The notes beneath the pieces were generated by a model. That model saw nothing but the letters and a program-made list of their open reading frames with translations, was not told the DNA's origin and searched no databases. Shown piece by piece: positions 29,984 through 38,277 of a stretch of DNA of 38,277 nucleotides. The translations under genes and the position numbers were made by a program. The DNA lies in the NCBI GenBank assembly GCA_910586735.1, contig CAJUJW010000022.1, positions 1-38,277 on the forward strand, in the 5' to 3' direction. Within the stretch, counting starts at the first letter, position 1. Each line of letters begins with the position of its first letter. Source of the DNA: an uncultured Oscillibacter sp. (GTDB taxonomy: Bacteria > Bacillota > Clostridia > Oscillospirales > Oscillospiraceae).

Positions 29984-32900
29984 TTATTCGTCCACGTTCC
30001 AGGCCCGGTCCCAATCAACCCACCAGGTTGGATGGGTGGTGTCAGGAGCTTTGAGAATCACCTGCAGGTCGGGGGTGTTCTCCCGGACCACGCCGTTGGG
30101 GCCGCAGATGTCCGCGCGGAAGGAGATGTTCGAGCCGGCTCCCGCGTTGACCAGCCGGAAGGTCAGCTTCGGGCCTACCGTGGTTCCGTGCTTGGAATTG
30201 TTTGTGTTGATAGCCGGGTTGGTCAGTTCGATTCCCATGGAGGGATGCATAACGTACCCGATATTTACATGGTCATTATTTCCCAGGTGGTTGGTGGATA
30301 CGTGCATGCCGTGGGCGTCCTGGCAGGTATCCACCGGTTTGCCGGTCTCCTGGCTGCCCACTCTCACCCGGTAGTGCAGGTCGTCGCTGAAGGTCAGCTC
30401 CAGCGTGCCCGTGTACATCTGTGCCGGATTGTTGCTGGTGTTGACGGGGTTCAGCAGGCAGCTTTGCACCTTCAAGACCCTGCTGTGGGTGTTGTAGTAG
30501 GACTGGCTGGCCCGGAAGCCGGTGATGGTGGAGTTGTCCGCCGTTGCTACCGCGATGACCGTGTAGTAGTTGGTGCCGGACATATGCTCGGAGAAGCCGA
30601 TGAGTCCCGTGCTGTTCCGGGCGGGGAGGTTGTTCCGTCCCCAGTAGCCGAACTCCAGGAAGATCTCGTTGGGGTTCACCGAGATATAGTTGGCATAGGT
30701 CCGCTTGGTATTGGTGGAGGCGCACTTGTCAAAGATGCTGTTGTCTGACCCCGGATAGCTCTGGAGCATAGCGTCCAGCACGGTGCCGCTCCAGCCCGAG
30801 GGCAGCGGGTTCGTGGTGTCCAGCATGCTGCCCGAGAAGGCCCGGTTGAACACGTTGCTGCTGCCGGGGTTGAAGTAGGTATTCCGCACCAGCACGAAGG
30901 ACAGGGTGGACGAGGGGGTGACGGTGAAGGTGGCCCCGGTGGTGCCGCTGGGGTCGATGGTGATGACCGGCGGGTCCGGCGGCGTGGTGGTGAACTTATA
31001 GCACAGCACCTGGTCGCACATGGTTCCGGCGGTGTTGGTGGTGGCCAGGTAGAGGAGGTAGGTCCGGTTGGGAATCAGTCCCTGGATGTCCAGCTGGGTG
31101 CCCCGGACCCGCTTGAGGGTGTCCCCGGTGTCGCCGAACTTGGTGGTCAGGGCGTTCTGGACGTATTCCTCCGCGTTGACCACGTACTCCGGCATGGGAT
31201 GGTCCTGATGCAGCCACAGGGGCGGATTGGCGTCATAGCTGGTGGGGATGATTTCCAGCCTGGGCTTGGTCCCCGCCGCGTCGACGCCGGGGTACTCCTC
31301 CCGCATGGTGTAGGTGTTCCCTATGGGCTTGTCGTCGGAGTCCGTCTGTACGTTCTCCAGGGGGATGGCCATCCAGTACACCGTGCCGAAGTTGTTCACG
31401 TTCACGTGGACCTGGACCCGCTCGCTGCCCAGGATGATGCCCTCTCCCTGTACGGAGACCACGGGGGCCTTGTCCGGCGGGTCGATGGTGATGGGGAAGC
31501 GGTCCGGGTCGCCGATGGCGGTGATGTTCCGGTCGGTGAGGTTGGCGGCGGTGCCCTGGGTCCGGGCGATGGAGGCCAGCTCCGTGTTGGTGCCCGCGAA
31601 GACCTGGACGTACATGTTGACCCGCTGGGTCACGGTGGATTCCGTGGGCACCACGGCGAACTCCAGCTCGTCAACGAACTCATTGAGGTAGGGGCGGCCC
31701 TTATCCGCCGTGATGCTGCCGAAGAGTCCGCTGGAGATCAGGGTGGTGGACCCGCTGCTGTTGAAGTTTCCGTTCAGGCTGTTGTAGACTTCATTTCCGC
31801 CGGAGCCGCTGAGGTTGGGCCGGACGGTGCCTAGCAGCGTCCAGGAGGAGCCGGGGACGTGGGGCCGGACAAAGAGGTCGTACTTCATGCTGGCGTTGGT
31901 CCAGATGATCATGTCCCAGCGGGTGTCGCGGGAGACGGCCTCGGTGCCCTCGGGCACCATGTAGAAGATTTCGGCGGGCCGGGTCTCCCCGTTGTAGGTG
32001 ACGGATTCCTCCGACGTGTTGTCGAAGATGTTTATCGTCGCAAACGCCGTGGTAAAGTGCAGGTAGGTGGGGCTGACCATGGGGTTGGAGGAGGTGTCCT
32101 CGATGTTCTGGAGCATGAAGTAGTAGGACGCGCCGCTCTGGAGCTTCAAGCCCACGCCGTCGCCGGGGAAGGTGATGACGGTCTTTCCGTCCTCCCGGGA
32201 GACCTTGGCCTCCCGGTAATCAATCCAGGCGGCCGCGGCCTCCAGCTGTTCCGTGGACTGGGAGCCGTCCTTGACCGTCACCTTGCTCTCGGGCCGGGGC
32301 CGGCCGTTGGCGTTGGCCGGGGGATTGCCGGTGTAGAAGGAAATGTACTTTTGCAGCACTGTGGCCAGGTCCCGCTTGGCGGCGTCCTTGTCGCTGCCGG
32401 AGCTGTTCTCCACCCGCTGATAGAGGGCGTAGAGATCGTCGGGCTGGGCCAGGTTCCGGTCGCCGATGCCCTGGACCACCTCGCTGAACTCAATGTACAC
32501 GTCGCTCTCCGCCCAGGGCCGGTCCACGTTGTTGGCGTCCGTGGTTTTGTCGCTGAAATCCAGCGTGGCCGTGGGATTTTCATTGTCCAGGGTTTTGATG
32601 GGATAGGGGAAGTCAATGGTCTTGTTGTAGACGCAGTAGTTCCCGGCGGTATCCTTGGCGGTGTAGAAGAGGTCGTAGGAGGTCTGGGGCTCCAGGCCGG
32701 TGACGGTGAAGCTGTAGGCCGTTCCGCCCCTGGCGGCCCGGACGGGGCCGCCCTTGCGGATGACCCGGCCGCCCACCAGGACGCCCTCGATGCGGATCTG
32801 ATCCAGCTTGGTGGGGTTCTCCTTGTTGATGCCGAAGTTGTCCCCCTGCTTTACCACCACCCAGTTCAGCGTGCCGGGTTCGTCCAGGGTGAAGGACATG

Positions 32901-34999
32901 GTGACGCTCCTGGCCGCGTTGCTGACCATGTGGAGGTCCTGAATCGTCGGCGGGGTCAGGTCCTTGGTGGTGAAAGTGAGCTTGCGGACGGTGGAGCTCT
33001 TTCCGTTGTCCGCGTCGTTCAGCCAGAGGTAGAGGTCATACTGGGTCTGCTCCTGGAGGTGGGACGTGTTGATCCGGGAGACCAGGAAGGGGGTGTTCTT
33101 CCGCAGGTCCACCACGCCGTGGCCCAGGTTGCCCGGCAGGGCCCCGGTGCGGAAGTCCGCCGCCGTGGGCGCCGTGGAGCCTCTGGGGAAGAGGGCGTAG
33201 TACATCTGGCAGTTCTTGGTGGCCATAACCATGACCTGGGCCACCTGCTCGTTGTCCGCGTCCAGGGTGAGAATGGGCGTCTGGGGATAGCCCGCGGCGA
33301 AGTTGGGCGCGGAGTCGTCCGGCGTCGTGAAGGCCAGGACCTTCACGGGGCTGCGGCGGCCCCTGGCGTCCTCCAGCATGGCGGAGAGGTAGTAGGAGCC
33401 CTCGCGGGTCAGGCCCGTCAGCCGGGCGGTGAAGTCCGTGTTGGCGGCCGTGGCGTTGATGGAGCCGCTTCGGATGATCTTGGGATAGGAGCTGGGATCC
33501 AGCAGCTCCTCCTCGCCCACGGAGCCGTCCATCAGGGCGGTGAGGGCCCAGCGGATGGTGCCCGCCTTGTTGGTGCGGAAGACCGCGTTGGCGGAGGTGG
33601 GGGCGATGTTCCGGGCCTTGGGATAGCCCGCCAGGATGCGGGGGTCCTCCGAGGCTTCGTTGGCGGTTTTGTTGTCCATATTTTGCCCGTGGACATTGGC
33701 CGTGATGCCGGGCCGGATGTAGATGGTGTCCGGCAGCATGGAGACCGTGGAGCCCGGGGCGTTCACGTTCAGGTGGCTGATGCTGCCGTCTCCCGTGACC
33801 TGGGTGGCCCGGTCCAGGTTCAGCTCCCGGATGGAGGCCAGGTTGTCGATGGTGACGGTGGAGCCCTCGGCCTTTTCGTCCACAGTGACCACGTCGGCCA
33901 CGCCCTGGGCGATCTGGAGCTTGGAGTTGGGCGTGAAGTTGATGACCCGCTTGAGGTTGCCCGCCAGCTGGAACTGAGAGCCGTCGGTGCCGTCCAGCCG
34001 GATGGTCTGGAGGCCCAGGCCGTCCTCGGTCCGGTCCTCAATGTAGGCGGAGGAGCGGATGGTGACCTCGTCGATGTTGGTGAGGCCCTCGGCCTCCAGG
34101 GAGAGGAACTGTCCCGAGATGCTGTCCAGCTCCAGGCCCCCGGCGGTGACGTTGCGGAGGACGACGCTGTGCTTGCCGCCCTCGGCCTCTCCGCCGCCGC
34201 AGATGACGATTTTGCCCAGGACTTCCACGTTCTCAAGTTCCACGTTGCCCAGGCCCACGCCGCCGGTGAGGTAGAGGTTCCCGGTGACGATGGTGTCTTT
34301 CAGCTTGACTCCGGGGGTGGTGATGGTCAGGTTGCCGTACACGCCGCCGGAGGTCTGCTCGCCGGGCTCCTGAATCAGGGTGCCCAGGGCGCGGACCAGG
34401 AAGCAGGCCATCTGGCCCCGGGTGATGGGCTCCTTGGGGCGGAAGCTGCCGTCGGAGTAGCCCTGGATGATGCCCAGCTCTGCGGCCTCCTGCACCAGCC
34501 CCCGGCTCCACCCGCCGATTTCATACATGTCGGTGAAGGTGGAGTTGGCGGCGCCGGTGACGCCCTGGAACCGGAGGCACCGGCCCAGGAAGACGGCGGC
34601 CTGCTCCCGGGTCACCAGGGCGTAGGGCGCGGCGGTGGTGGGGCTGGAGCCGTTGAAATAGCCCGCCTGGTGGGCGATGCTGATGTCCTCGGCGAACCAG
34701 TCGTTGGGGTTTACGTCGGCGAAGGTGTGGGGGCCCACGTCGGTATAGCCGAAGGCCCGGTTCACCAGGGTGACGAACTCCGCCCGGGTGATGTTCCGGT
34801 CCTCATGAAGGTTGCCCTGGGAGTCCCCCCGCATGACGCCCCACTCCTGGACGATCTCCAGGTAGGGCTCCATCCACTCCGCCGCCCGGACGGGGCGGAC
34901 GGCCAGGAGGGAGAAGAGGGTCAGGGCGGCAAGAACCAGGGCCGCCAGTGAGACGGACCCTGGTAAGCGGGCGCGGCGGGCGCGGGTTTGGTCAGACAT
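29984..34999 (-). CDS. Giant secreted SLH-domain surface protein
   Basis: A 1671-residue protein. The ATG at 34999 follows GAGGAGG at nine bases; an in-frame TTG at 35017 overlaps the ribosome binding site. A basic signal peptide ends near VRAAEW (about 37-42). Three SLH motifs follow (41-84, 91-146, 152-205), then a strand-rich region (218-440) of short valine/leucine repeats such as GNLYLTGGVGLGNVELENV, which looks like a beta-helix or stacked sheet. The remainder contains several fibronectin-like modules (for example FTVTGLEPQTSYDLFYTAKD), joined by Asp/Asn-rich loops. No enzymatic motif is seen. SLH motifs bind pyruvylated wall polymers, so the protein should coat or project from the cell. 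It lies 22 nt after a PilZ gene and is probably in the same transcript as flhX and the fliK-like gene. Confidence 0.9.
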   Translation of the reverse strand: MSDQTRARRARLPGSVSLAALVLAALTLFSLLAVRPVRAAEWMEPYLEIVQEWGVMRGDSQGNLHEDRNITRAEFVTLVNRAFGYTDVGPHTFADVNPNDWFAEDISIAHQAGYFNGSSPTTAAPYALVTREQAAVFLGRCLRFQGVTGAANSTFTDMYEIGGWSRGLVQEAAELGIIQGYSDGSFRPKEPITRGQMACFLVRALGTLIQEPGEQTSGGVYGNLTITTPGVKLKDTIVTGNLYLTGGVGLGNVELENVEVLGKIVICGGGEAEGGKHSVVLRNVTAGGLELDSISGQFLSLEAEGLTNIDEVTIRSSAYIEDRTEDGLGLQTIRLDGTDGSQFQLAGNLKRVINFTPNSKLQIAQGVADVVTVDEKAEGSTVTIDNLASIRELNLDRATQVTGDGSISHLNVNAPGSTVSMLPDTIYIRPGITANVHGQNMDNKTANEASEDPRILAGYPKARNIAPTSANAVFRTNKAGTIRWALTALMDGSVGEEELLDPSSYPKIIRSGSINATAANTDFTARLTGLTREGSYYLSAMLEDARGRRSPVKVLAFTTPDDSAPNFAAGYPQTPILTLDADNEQVAQVMVMATKNCQMYYALFPRGSTAPTAADFRTGALPGNLGHGVVDLRKNTPFLVSRINTSHLQEQTQYDLYLWLNDADNGKSSTVRKLTFTTKDLTPPTIQDLHMVSNAARSVTMSFTLDEPGTLNWVVVKQGDNFGINKENPTKLDQIRIEGVLVGGRVIRKGGPVRAARGGTAYSFTVTGLEPQTSYDLFYTAKDTAGNYCVYNKTIDFPYPIKTLDNENPTATLDFSDKTTDANNVDRPWAESDVYIEFSEVVQGIGDRNLAQPDDLYALYQRVENSSGSDKDAAKRDLATVLQKYISFYTGNPPANANGRPRPESKVTVKDGSQSTEQLEAAAAWIDYREAKVSREDGKTVITFPGDGVGLKLQSGASYYFMLQNIEDTSSNPMVSPTYLHFTTAFATINIFDNTSEESVTYNGETRPAEIFYMVPEGTEAVSRDTRWDMIIWTNASMKYDLFVRPHVPGSSWTLLGTVRPNLSGSGGNEVYNSLNGNFNSSGSTTLISSGLFGSITADKGRPYLNEFVDELEFAVVPTESTVTQRVNMYVQVFAGTNTELASIARTQGTAANLTDRNITAIGDPDRFPITIDPPDKAPVVSVQGEGIILGSERVQVHVNVNNFGTVYWMAIPLENVQTDSDDKPIGNTYTMREEYPGVDAAGTKPRLEIIPTSYDANPPLWLHQDHPMPEYVVNAEEYVQNALTTKFGDTGDTLKRVRGTQLDIQGLIPNRTYLLYLATTNTAGTMCDQVLCYKFTTTPPDPPVITIDPSGTTGATFTVTPSSTLSFVLVRNTYFNPGSSNVFNRAFSGSMLDTTNPLPSGWSGTVLDAMLQSYPGSDNSIFDKCASTNTKRTYANYISVNPNEIFLEFGYWGRNNLPARNSTGLIGFSEHMSGTNYYTVIAVATADNSTITGFRASQSYYNTHSRVLKVQSCLLNPVNTSNNPAQMYTGTLELTFSDDLHYRVRVGSQETGKPVDTCQDAHGMHVSTNHLGNNDHVNIGYVMHPSMGIELTNPAINTNNSKHGTTVGPKLTFRLVNAGAGSNISFRADICGPNGVVRENTPDLQVILKAPDTTHPTWWVDWDRAWNVDE

Positions 35000-35021
35000 T
35001 TTACGATACCTCCTCAATCCG

Positions 35022-35618
35022 TCATTCCTGAGCGTCGCGGCTTTGCAGCTGGAGGCTGAACACGGCCTCCCGCACCACGACCTCCTCGTCCTCGCACATG
35101 TCCACGAACTTGGTGGCGTACATGAAACGGCCGTTTTGCAGCTCCTGCTTGCGCAGAACCTCGCAGCGAAGGATCACCGGTTCCTCCGTGGGGGTGACGA
35201 CGATCTCCATCAGCTCGTGGAGCTCCAGCGAACAATCGGTGTAAAAGGCGACGCCGCCGCAGCTGAGGTCGATGGACTGGGCGCTCTGCCGCCCCGCCCG
35301 GCATGAGCCGGGCAGCGGGTACAGGAAGGTGTCGAATTTCACCGGCACCCGCAGGTTCCGCCGGATCTCCGGGTCCAGGGTGGCGATCTTCTCCACCAGC
35401 ACGGCGTCCCCCCGCTGGCGGAGGATGCGGCACTGGATGGGCAGCTCCTCGGTGCTGGCGCTGAACAGGGTGATGACCTCGTGGGCCATCACGTCGTCCA
35501 CCTTGTTGCCCAGGATGTTCAGCCGCATGGGCGAGGTTCCGGCGGGAGTGGCCAGCTCCCCGTTGGCCAGGGCGTGGTTCTGGGTGTCCAGAATCAGGTA
35601 TGTACGGTTGGCTGTCAT
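35022..35618 (-). CDS. PilZ-domain protein (probable c-di-GMP receptor), second copy
   Basis: A 198-residue protein. The first 80 residues form a strand-rich N-terminal domain. The PilZ domain (about 84-190) carries the RxxxR motif as RRNLR (86-90) and the D/NxSxxG motif as DLSCGG (117-122), followed by VAFYT. Both c-di-GMP contact motifs look functional. The ATG overlaps the flhX stop by 4 nt, indicating translational coupling with a flagellar export gene. It is only distantly similar to the PilZ protein at 25349-26044, so the two are not a recent duplication. A YcgR-like motor brake and a control protein for the adjacent surface proteins are both possible. Confidence 0.92.
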   Translation of the reverse strand: MTANRTYLILDTQNHALANGELATPAGTSPMRLNILGNKVDDVMAHEVITLFSASTEELPIQCRILRQRGDAVLVEKIATLDPEIRRNLRVPVKFDTFLYPLPGSCRAGRQSAQSIDLSCGGVAFYTDCSLELHELMEIVVTPTEEPVILRCEVLRKQELQNGRFMYATKFVDMCEDEEVVVREAVFSLQLQSRDAQE

Positions 35619-35944
35619 GTGGGTTCCTCCGTTTCTCTGGATTGGCGGCGCTCCTCCTGGGCCTTCAAATTCCCGGTGGGGTCGAAGTGGAGGAAGTACA
35701 CGTAGATTTCCACGATGGCCTGATACAGGCTCTCCGGGATCTCCTGCCCCAGCTGGAGCTGGGTGAGGATGGTGGAGAGGGAGTTGTCCTCGTATATGGG
35801 CACGCCGCAGTCGGCGGCGGTCTCCACGATCTTTTCCGCCATGTAGCCCATGCCGGAGGCCACGATGACCGGCGCGGTGTCCCCCGGCCCGTATTGCAGG
35901 GCCACGGCCTTCTTGGCCCGGGTGGTTCCTTCAGATCTTGACAT
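35615..35944 (-). CDS. FlhX: stand-alone FlhB C-terminal domain
   Basis: A 109-residue cytoplasmic protein homologous to the C-terminal domain of FlhB: KKAVALQYGPGDTAPVIVAS then GVPIYEDNSLSTILTQLQLG and EIPESLYQAIVEIYVYFLHF. It begins just downstream of where FlhB has NPTH, so the cleavage motif and all membrane helices are absent. This matches YlqH of Bacillus subtilis and FlhX of Helicobacter. Such proteins can replace the cleaved FlhB C-fragment in export. I chose the ATG at 35944, which overlaps the upstream gene by 14 nt; an upstream TTG at 35965 is less likely. It lies between a FliK-like gene and a PilZ gene. Confidence 0.9.
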   Translation of the reverse strand: MSRSEGTTRAKKAVALQYGPGDTAPVIVASGMGYMAEKIVETAADCGVPIYEDNSLSTILTQLQLGQEIPESLYQAIVEIYVYFLHFDPTGNLKAQEERRQSRETEEPT

Positions 35945-37364
35945 TGACACTGTTCTTCCCTTCAAAGAGTTTGGGGAACACCTCGGTCAGGGTGACCGGG
36001 CGGTCCATCCGGCGGACGGCCACGCGGGCGGGCTTCAGCTCGTTCCGGGTGAGAATCTGGGACACGGCGTCCCCGATCTGCTTGGAGAAGGGGACGGCCT
36101 TGTCCGGGCAGGAAATCTGCACGTCCACGTCGGTGTCCTGGGCGGTGAGAATCACGTCGAACATCCCCAGGGACTGAACGTCCATCTTGAAGAGCAGGCG
36201 CATGATGTTCTTCCCGCCGCCCCCGCCGCGGCCCTGCCCGTCCTCGGCGTCGGGGTCCACCCACAGCTCGGAGAAGAGCATCCTCCCGTCCCACTCCAGG
36301 GGGAGGATATAGTGGTTGACGGGCATGTAGACGCTCTCGTTCAAAAGCATGGCGGCGATGAGGTTCTGGAATGCCTGCTGCACCTCGGCGCTGCCCTCCC
36401 CCCGGAAGGCCCGGGCGGCGGCGGCGGCAAGCTGGTCGGCGAACTGGACGGCCCCGCCGTTCTCTCCCCCGCCCCGGCTTCGCAGCAACAGCAGGAGGGA
36501 CTGGTCGTCGATGCCCCCCAGCTGGCCCTTGAGAGTGCCGTAGCCGCTGAGCTGGTGGAAGCCCTCCAGCAGCTTTTCCTCGGACCCGTTCTCATACCGG
36601 GCCACGTTCAGCGCCAGCATGGTCAGAAGGCTTCTGGGCGTGCCCATGTCGTGGGTCCGCTCCACGTAGGAGGACATGTAGGGGAAAATCTCCCGCTGGA
36701 GCAGCTGGAGGTTCCCCTGCCGGTTTCCGGCGGCGATGCCGTTCTGGAGCCGGGCCGTCAGCTCCCGGAGCTTCTCGGCCCAGCTGGCGGGCATGGCGTC
36801 CGCCATGGACTGGAGGTCCCGGAGGAGGTTGCCCTCGATGTGCTTGGTGGAGTCGAAGTCCACGTAGGCTTTTAAGAATTGCAGAATATCCGCCCTCACC
36901 CCGTCGGAGGAGGCCCGGTCGTAGGCGTTGCGCAGCAGGGCGAAGAGGGCCCCGCCGAAGCGGGTGCCGGTTTTGAACTGCCCCTGGAGGAAGTCCAGGA
37001 GCTGGCTCTCGTCCATCCGCAGCATCTCCAGCAGCCGGGCCATCTCCTCGGCGATGCCGGCGCTGAGGCCCGAGGAGACGACGACGCTCTCCCGCCCCGA
37101 GAAGAGGAGGGAGAGGCTCTGCGCCAGGCTGGGGGTCTCCCGCAGGCGCTGGAGGAAGGTTTGGAAATTGGAGTCGTACCGGATTCCGCCGTCCCCCTGG
37201 AGATTGCTGTCCTGCTGTTCGGTCCGCCCGTCAGCGCGGACAACCTTACTGGGATCAGGAACATTTTGGATTTGTGTGTTGTCCGGTGAAACCGTGATAT
37301 TCCGGTTGATTGCGGTTTTGTCATAACCGGGGACCGGGTTGGTGGCGCCGAGAAGATCGGGCAT
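35931..37364 (-). CDS. FliK-like flagellar hook-length control protein (YlqG-type), tentative
   Basis: A 477-residue protein with no signal peptide or membrane helix. The N-terminal 60 residues are polar and likely disordered; the middle is helical. The C-terminal 140 residues contain YILPLEWDGRMLFSELWVDP, then LLFKMDVQSLGMFDVILTAQ, a pattern like the substrate-switching C-domain of FliK (PL..WDG...ELW, then LG.hDV.h). FliK measures hook length and triggers FlhB switching. Its position just ahead of flhX, like ylqG-ylqH in Bacillus subtilis, supports the assignment. I chose the ATG at 37364, six bases after GAGGTG, rather than the GTG at 37373. A true fliK may also exist elsewhere. Confidence 0.65.
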   Translation of the reverse strand: MPDLLGATNPVPGYDKTAINRNITVSPDNTQIQNVPDPSKVVRADGRTEQQDSNLQGDGGIRYDSNFQTFLQRLRETPSLAQSLSLLFSGRESVVVSSGLSAGIAEEMARLLEMLRMDESQLLDFLQGQFKTGTRFGGALFALLRNAYDRASSDGVRADILQFLKAYVDFDSTKHIEGNLLRDLQSMADAMPASWAEKLRELTARLQNGIAAGNRQGNLQLLQREIFPYMSSYVERTHDMGTPRSLLTMLALNVARYENGSEEKLLEGFHQLSGYGTLKGQLGGIDDQSLLLLLRSRGGGENGGAVQFADQLAAAAARAFRGEGSAEVQQAFQNLIAAMLLNESVYMPVNHYILPLEWDGRMLFSELWVDPDAEDGQGRGGGGGKNIMRLLFKMDVQSLGMFDVILTAQDTDVDVQISCPDKAVPFSKQIGDAVSQILTRNELKPARVAVRRMDRPVTLTEVFPKLFEGKNSVNVKI

Positions 37365-37400
37365 TCGTGACACCTCACAGAAAAAACTTGCCGCCGCTAC

Positions 37401-37428
37401 TTATTTTTTTAGCGCAACAGGTCGATAG
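37401..37428 (+). promoter_or_regulatory. Sigma-28-like promoter candidate for cheA
   Basis: TTATTTTT (37401-37408) and GTCGATAG (37421-37428) are arranged exactly as upstream of fliD. The expected start of transcription, about 37435, is 25 nt before the cheA GTG, leaving the AAGGTGGTG ribosome binding site intact. The site sits in the 95-nt AT-rich gap shared with the divergent FliK-like gene. Confidence 0.5.
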
Positions 37429-37459
37429 TAATGAAAAAGGCTGATAAGGTGGTGTTTTC

Positions 37460-38277
37460 GTGAGCAACAATGATATCTTAGATATGTATATCTATGAAAC
37501 CAATACGCTTCTTGAACAGCTGGAGAGCATTGTTCTGGACGCGGAAAAGGAAAATACATTTTCCCAGGACAATGTCAACGAGATTTTCCGCATCATGCAT
37601 ACCATCAAGGGCTCTTCCGCCATGATGGAATTCGACACGCTGGCCAGGGTCTCCCACCGCATTGAGGACATGTTCTTCTTAATCCGGGAGGGCACCATGT
37701 CCGTCGTCAAGGAGGAGGACCGCCCGGCCCTCTTCGACGTGATGCTCCACTCCGTGGATTACTTCCGGGAGGAAATGGAGAAGGTGGAGGCAGAACAGCC
37801 CCTTAATGAAGATGTCGACAGTTTCCTTGGAAATATTAATAGTTTGATCGCCAAAATTAAGGGGGAAGAAATTCCAGCGGAGGCCCCGGCCCCGGCGGCC
37901 CCCGCCCCGGCCCCCGCTCAGGAGGCGGCGCCGGAGGTTCTCGCCCCCGCCCAGACCACGGAGGGCAACGCCGAGTTCCCCTACGAGCTGCGGGTCTTCT
38001 TCGACGAGGGCTGCGGCATGGAGAATCTCCGGGCCTTCATGCTGGTCACCTCCGTTCAGGGCTTCTGCGCCGACGCGGACTTTACCTATCAGCCCGCCGG
38101 CGTGGAGAGCGATTCCTCCCTCTCCGAGTTCGTGATCGAGCACGGCTTCCTCCTCCAGTTCCGCAGCGACGCGGACCGGGCCAGGGCCGTGCCCATCGTC
38201 ATGACCGCCGGGTCCGTCCACTCCTATGAGGAGCGGAACTACGTCCCCGCCCCGCCCCCGCCGGCGGAGCCCGCCCC
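37460..38277 (+). CDS. cheA: Chemotaxis histidine kinase CheA, N-terminal part (runs off the window)
   Basis: The frame is open from a GTG at 37460 to the right edge with no stop; 272 codons are visible. Residues 1-110 form the HPt (P1) domain, with the phosphorylated His at H47 in IMHTIKGSSAMM. A Pro/Ala-rich linker follows at about 137-165. Residues about 173-260 form a P2-like, CheY-binding domain starting FPYELRVFFDEGCGMENLRA. A second Pro-rich linker begins at the edge. The dimerisation, kinase and CheW-like domains should follow outside. CheA autophosphorylates under receptor control and passes the phosphate to CheY and to CheV. The ribosome binding site is AAGGTGGTG. Confidence 0.94.
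   Translation, partial: MSNNDILDMYIYETNTLLEQLESIVLDAEKENTFSQDNVNEIFRIMHTIKGSSAMMEFDTLARVSHRIEDMFFLIREGTMSVVKEEDRPALFDVMLHSVDYFREEMEKVEAEQPLNEDVDSFLGNINSLIAKIKGEEIPAEAPAPAAPAPAPAQEAAPEVLAPAQTTEGNAEFPYELRVFFDEGCGMENLRAFMLVTSVQGFCADADFTYQPAGVESDSSLSEFVIEHGFLLQFRSDADRARAVPIVMTAGSVHSYEERNYVPAPPPPAEPA

Noticed and set aside
31859..34951. A plus-strand open frame of about 1030 codons opposite the giant SLH gene
   Set aside because: Same reasons: antisense to a well-supported gene, biased composition, no suitable ribosome binding site or domain.

Overview
The window is a chromosomal flagellar and chemotaxis region from a GC-rich, motile Firmicute. The CheC/CheD/CheV set, WhiG/SigD-type sigma factor, twin FlgF/FlgG-like rod genes, a stand-alone FlhB C-terminal domain, SLH-domain surface proteins and strong AGGAGG-type ribosome binding sites all point to class Clostridia. 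The strong G/C preference at third codon positions and the Pro/Ala-rich linkers suggest an Oscillospiraceae-like gut lineage. That family-level placement is inference; no 16S or other phylogenetic marker is present.

Layout. (1) 1-12212, plus strand: the C-terminus of FliN/FliY, cheY, then fliO-fliP-fliQ-fliR-flhB-flhA (export gate), the flagellar sigma factor, two rod genes, cheC, cheD, cheV and an EAL-like/HDOD protein. These are tightly packed and end at a perfect bidirectional terminator. flhF and flhG are absent from their usual place between flhA and the sigma gene. (2) 12273-13811, minus strand: a ParA-like ATPase followed by a ComFB-domain protein with a long Pro/Ala/Glu linker. (3) 13977-20304, plus strand: an unusually large fliD, fliS, a FliT/FlgN-like chaperone candidate, a solitary ABC ATPase and a methyl-accepting chemotaxis protein. 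(4) 20305-20647: a gene-free stretch with a 159-bp MITE-like element and a 17-bp hairpin. (5) 20648-23850, plus strand: an FtsA/actin-like ATPase with duplicated C-terminal domains and a lysine/alanine-rich membrane protein. (6) 23799-37364, minus strand: from its upstream end, a FliK-like hook-length protein, FlhX, a PilZ protein, two giant SLH-anchored surface proteins, a second PilZ protein and then a ClpB-like AAA+ ATPase. (7) 37460-end, plus strand: the N-terminal part of cheA.

How it fits together. FliOPQR-FlhAB form the type III export gate; FliN, CheY, CheC, CheD, CheV, CheA and the chemoreceptor form the signalling path to the switch; FliD, FliS and the small chaperone build the filament. 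Two PilZ proteins, a ComFB protein and a catalytically dead EAL-like protein suggest that cyclic dinucleotides feed into motility and into the surface proteins. AT-rich islands upstream of cheY, fliD and cheA carry CGATA-centred -10 motifs with matching spacing, the expected signature of a sigma-28 regulon whose sigma gene lies in the same window.
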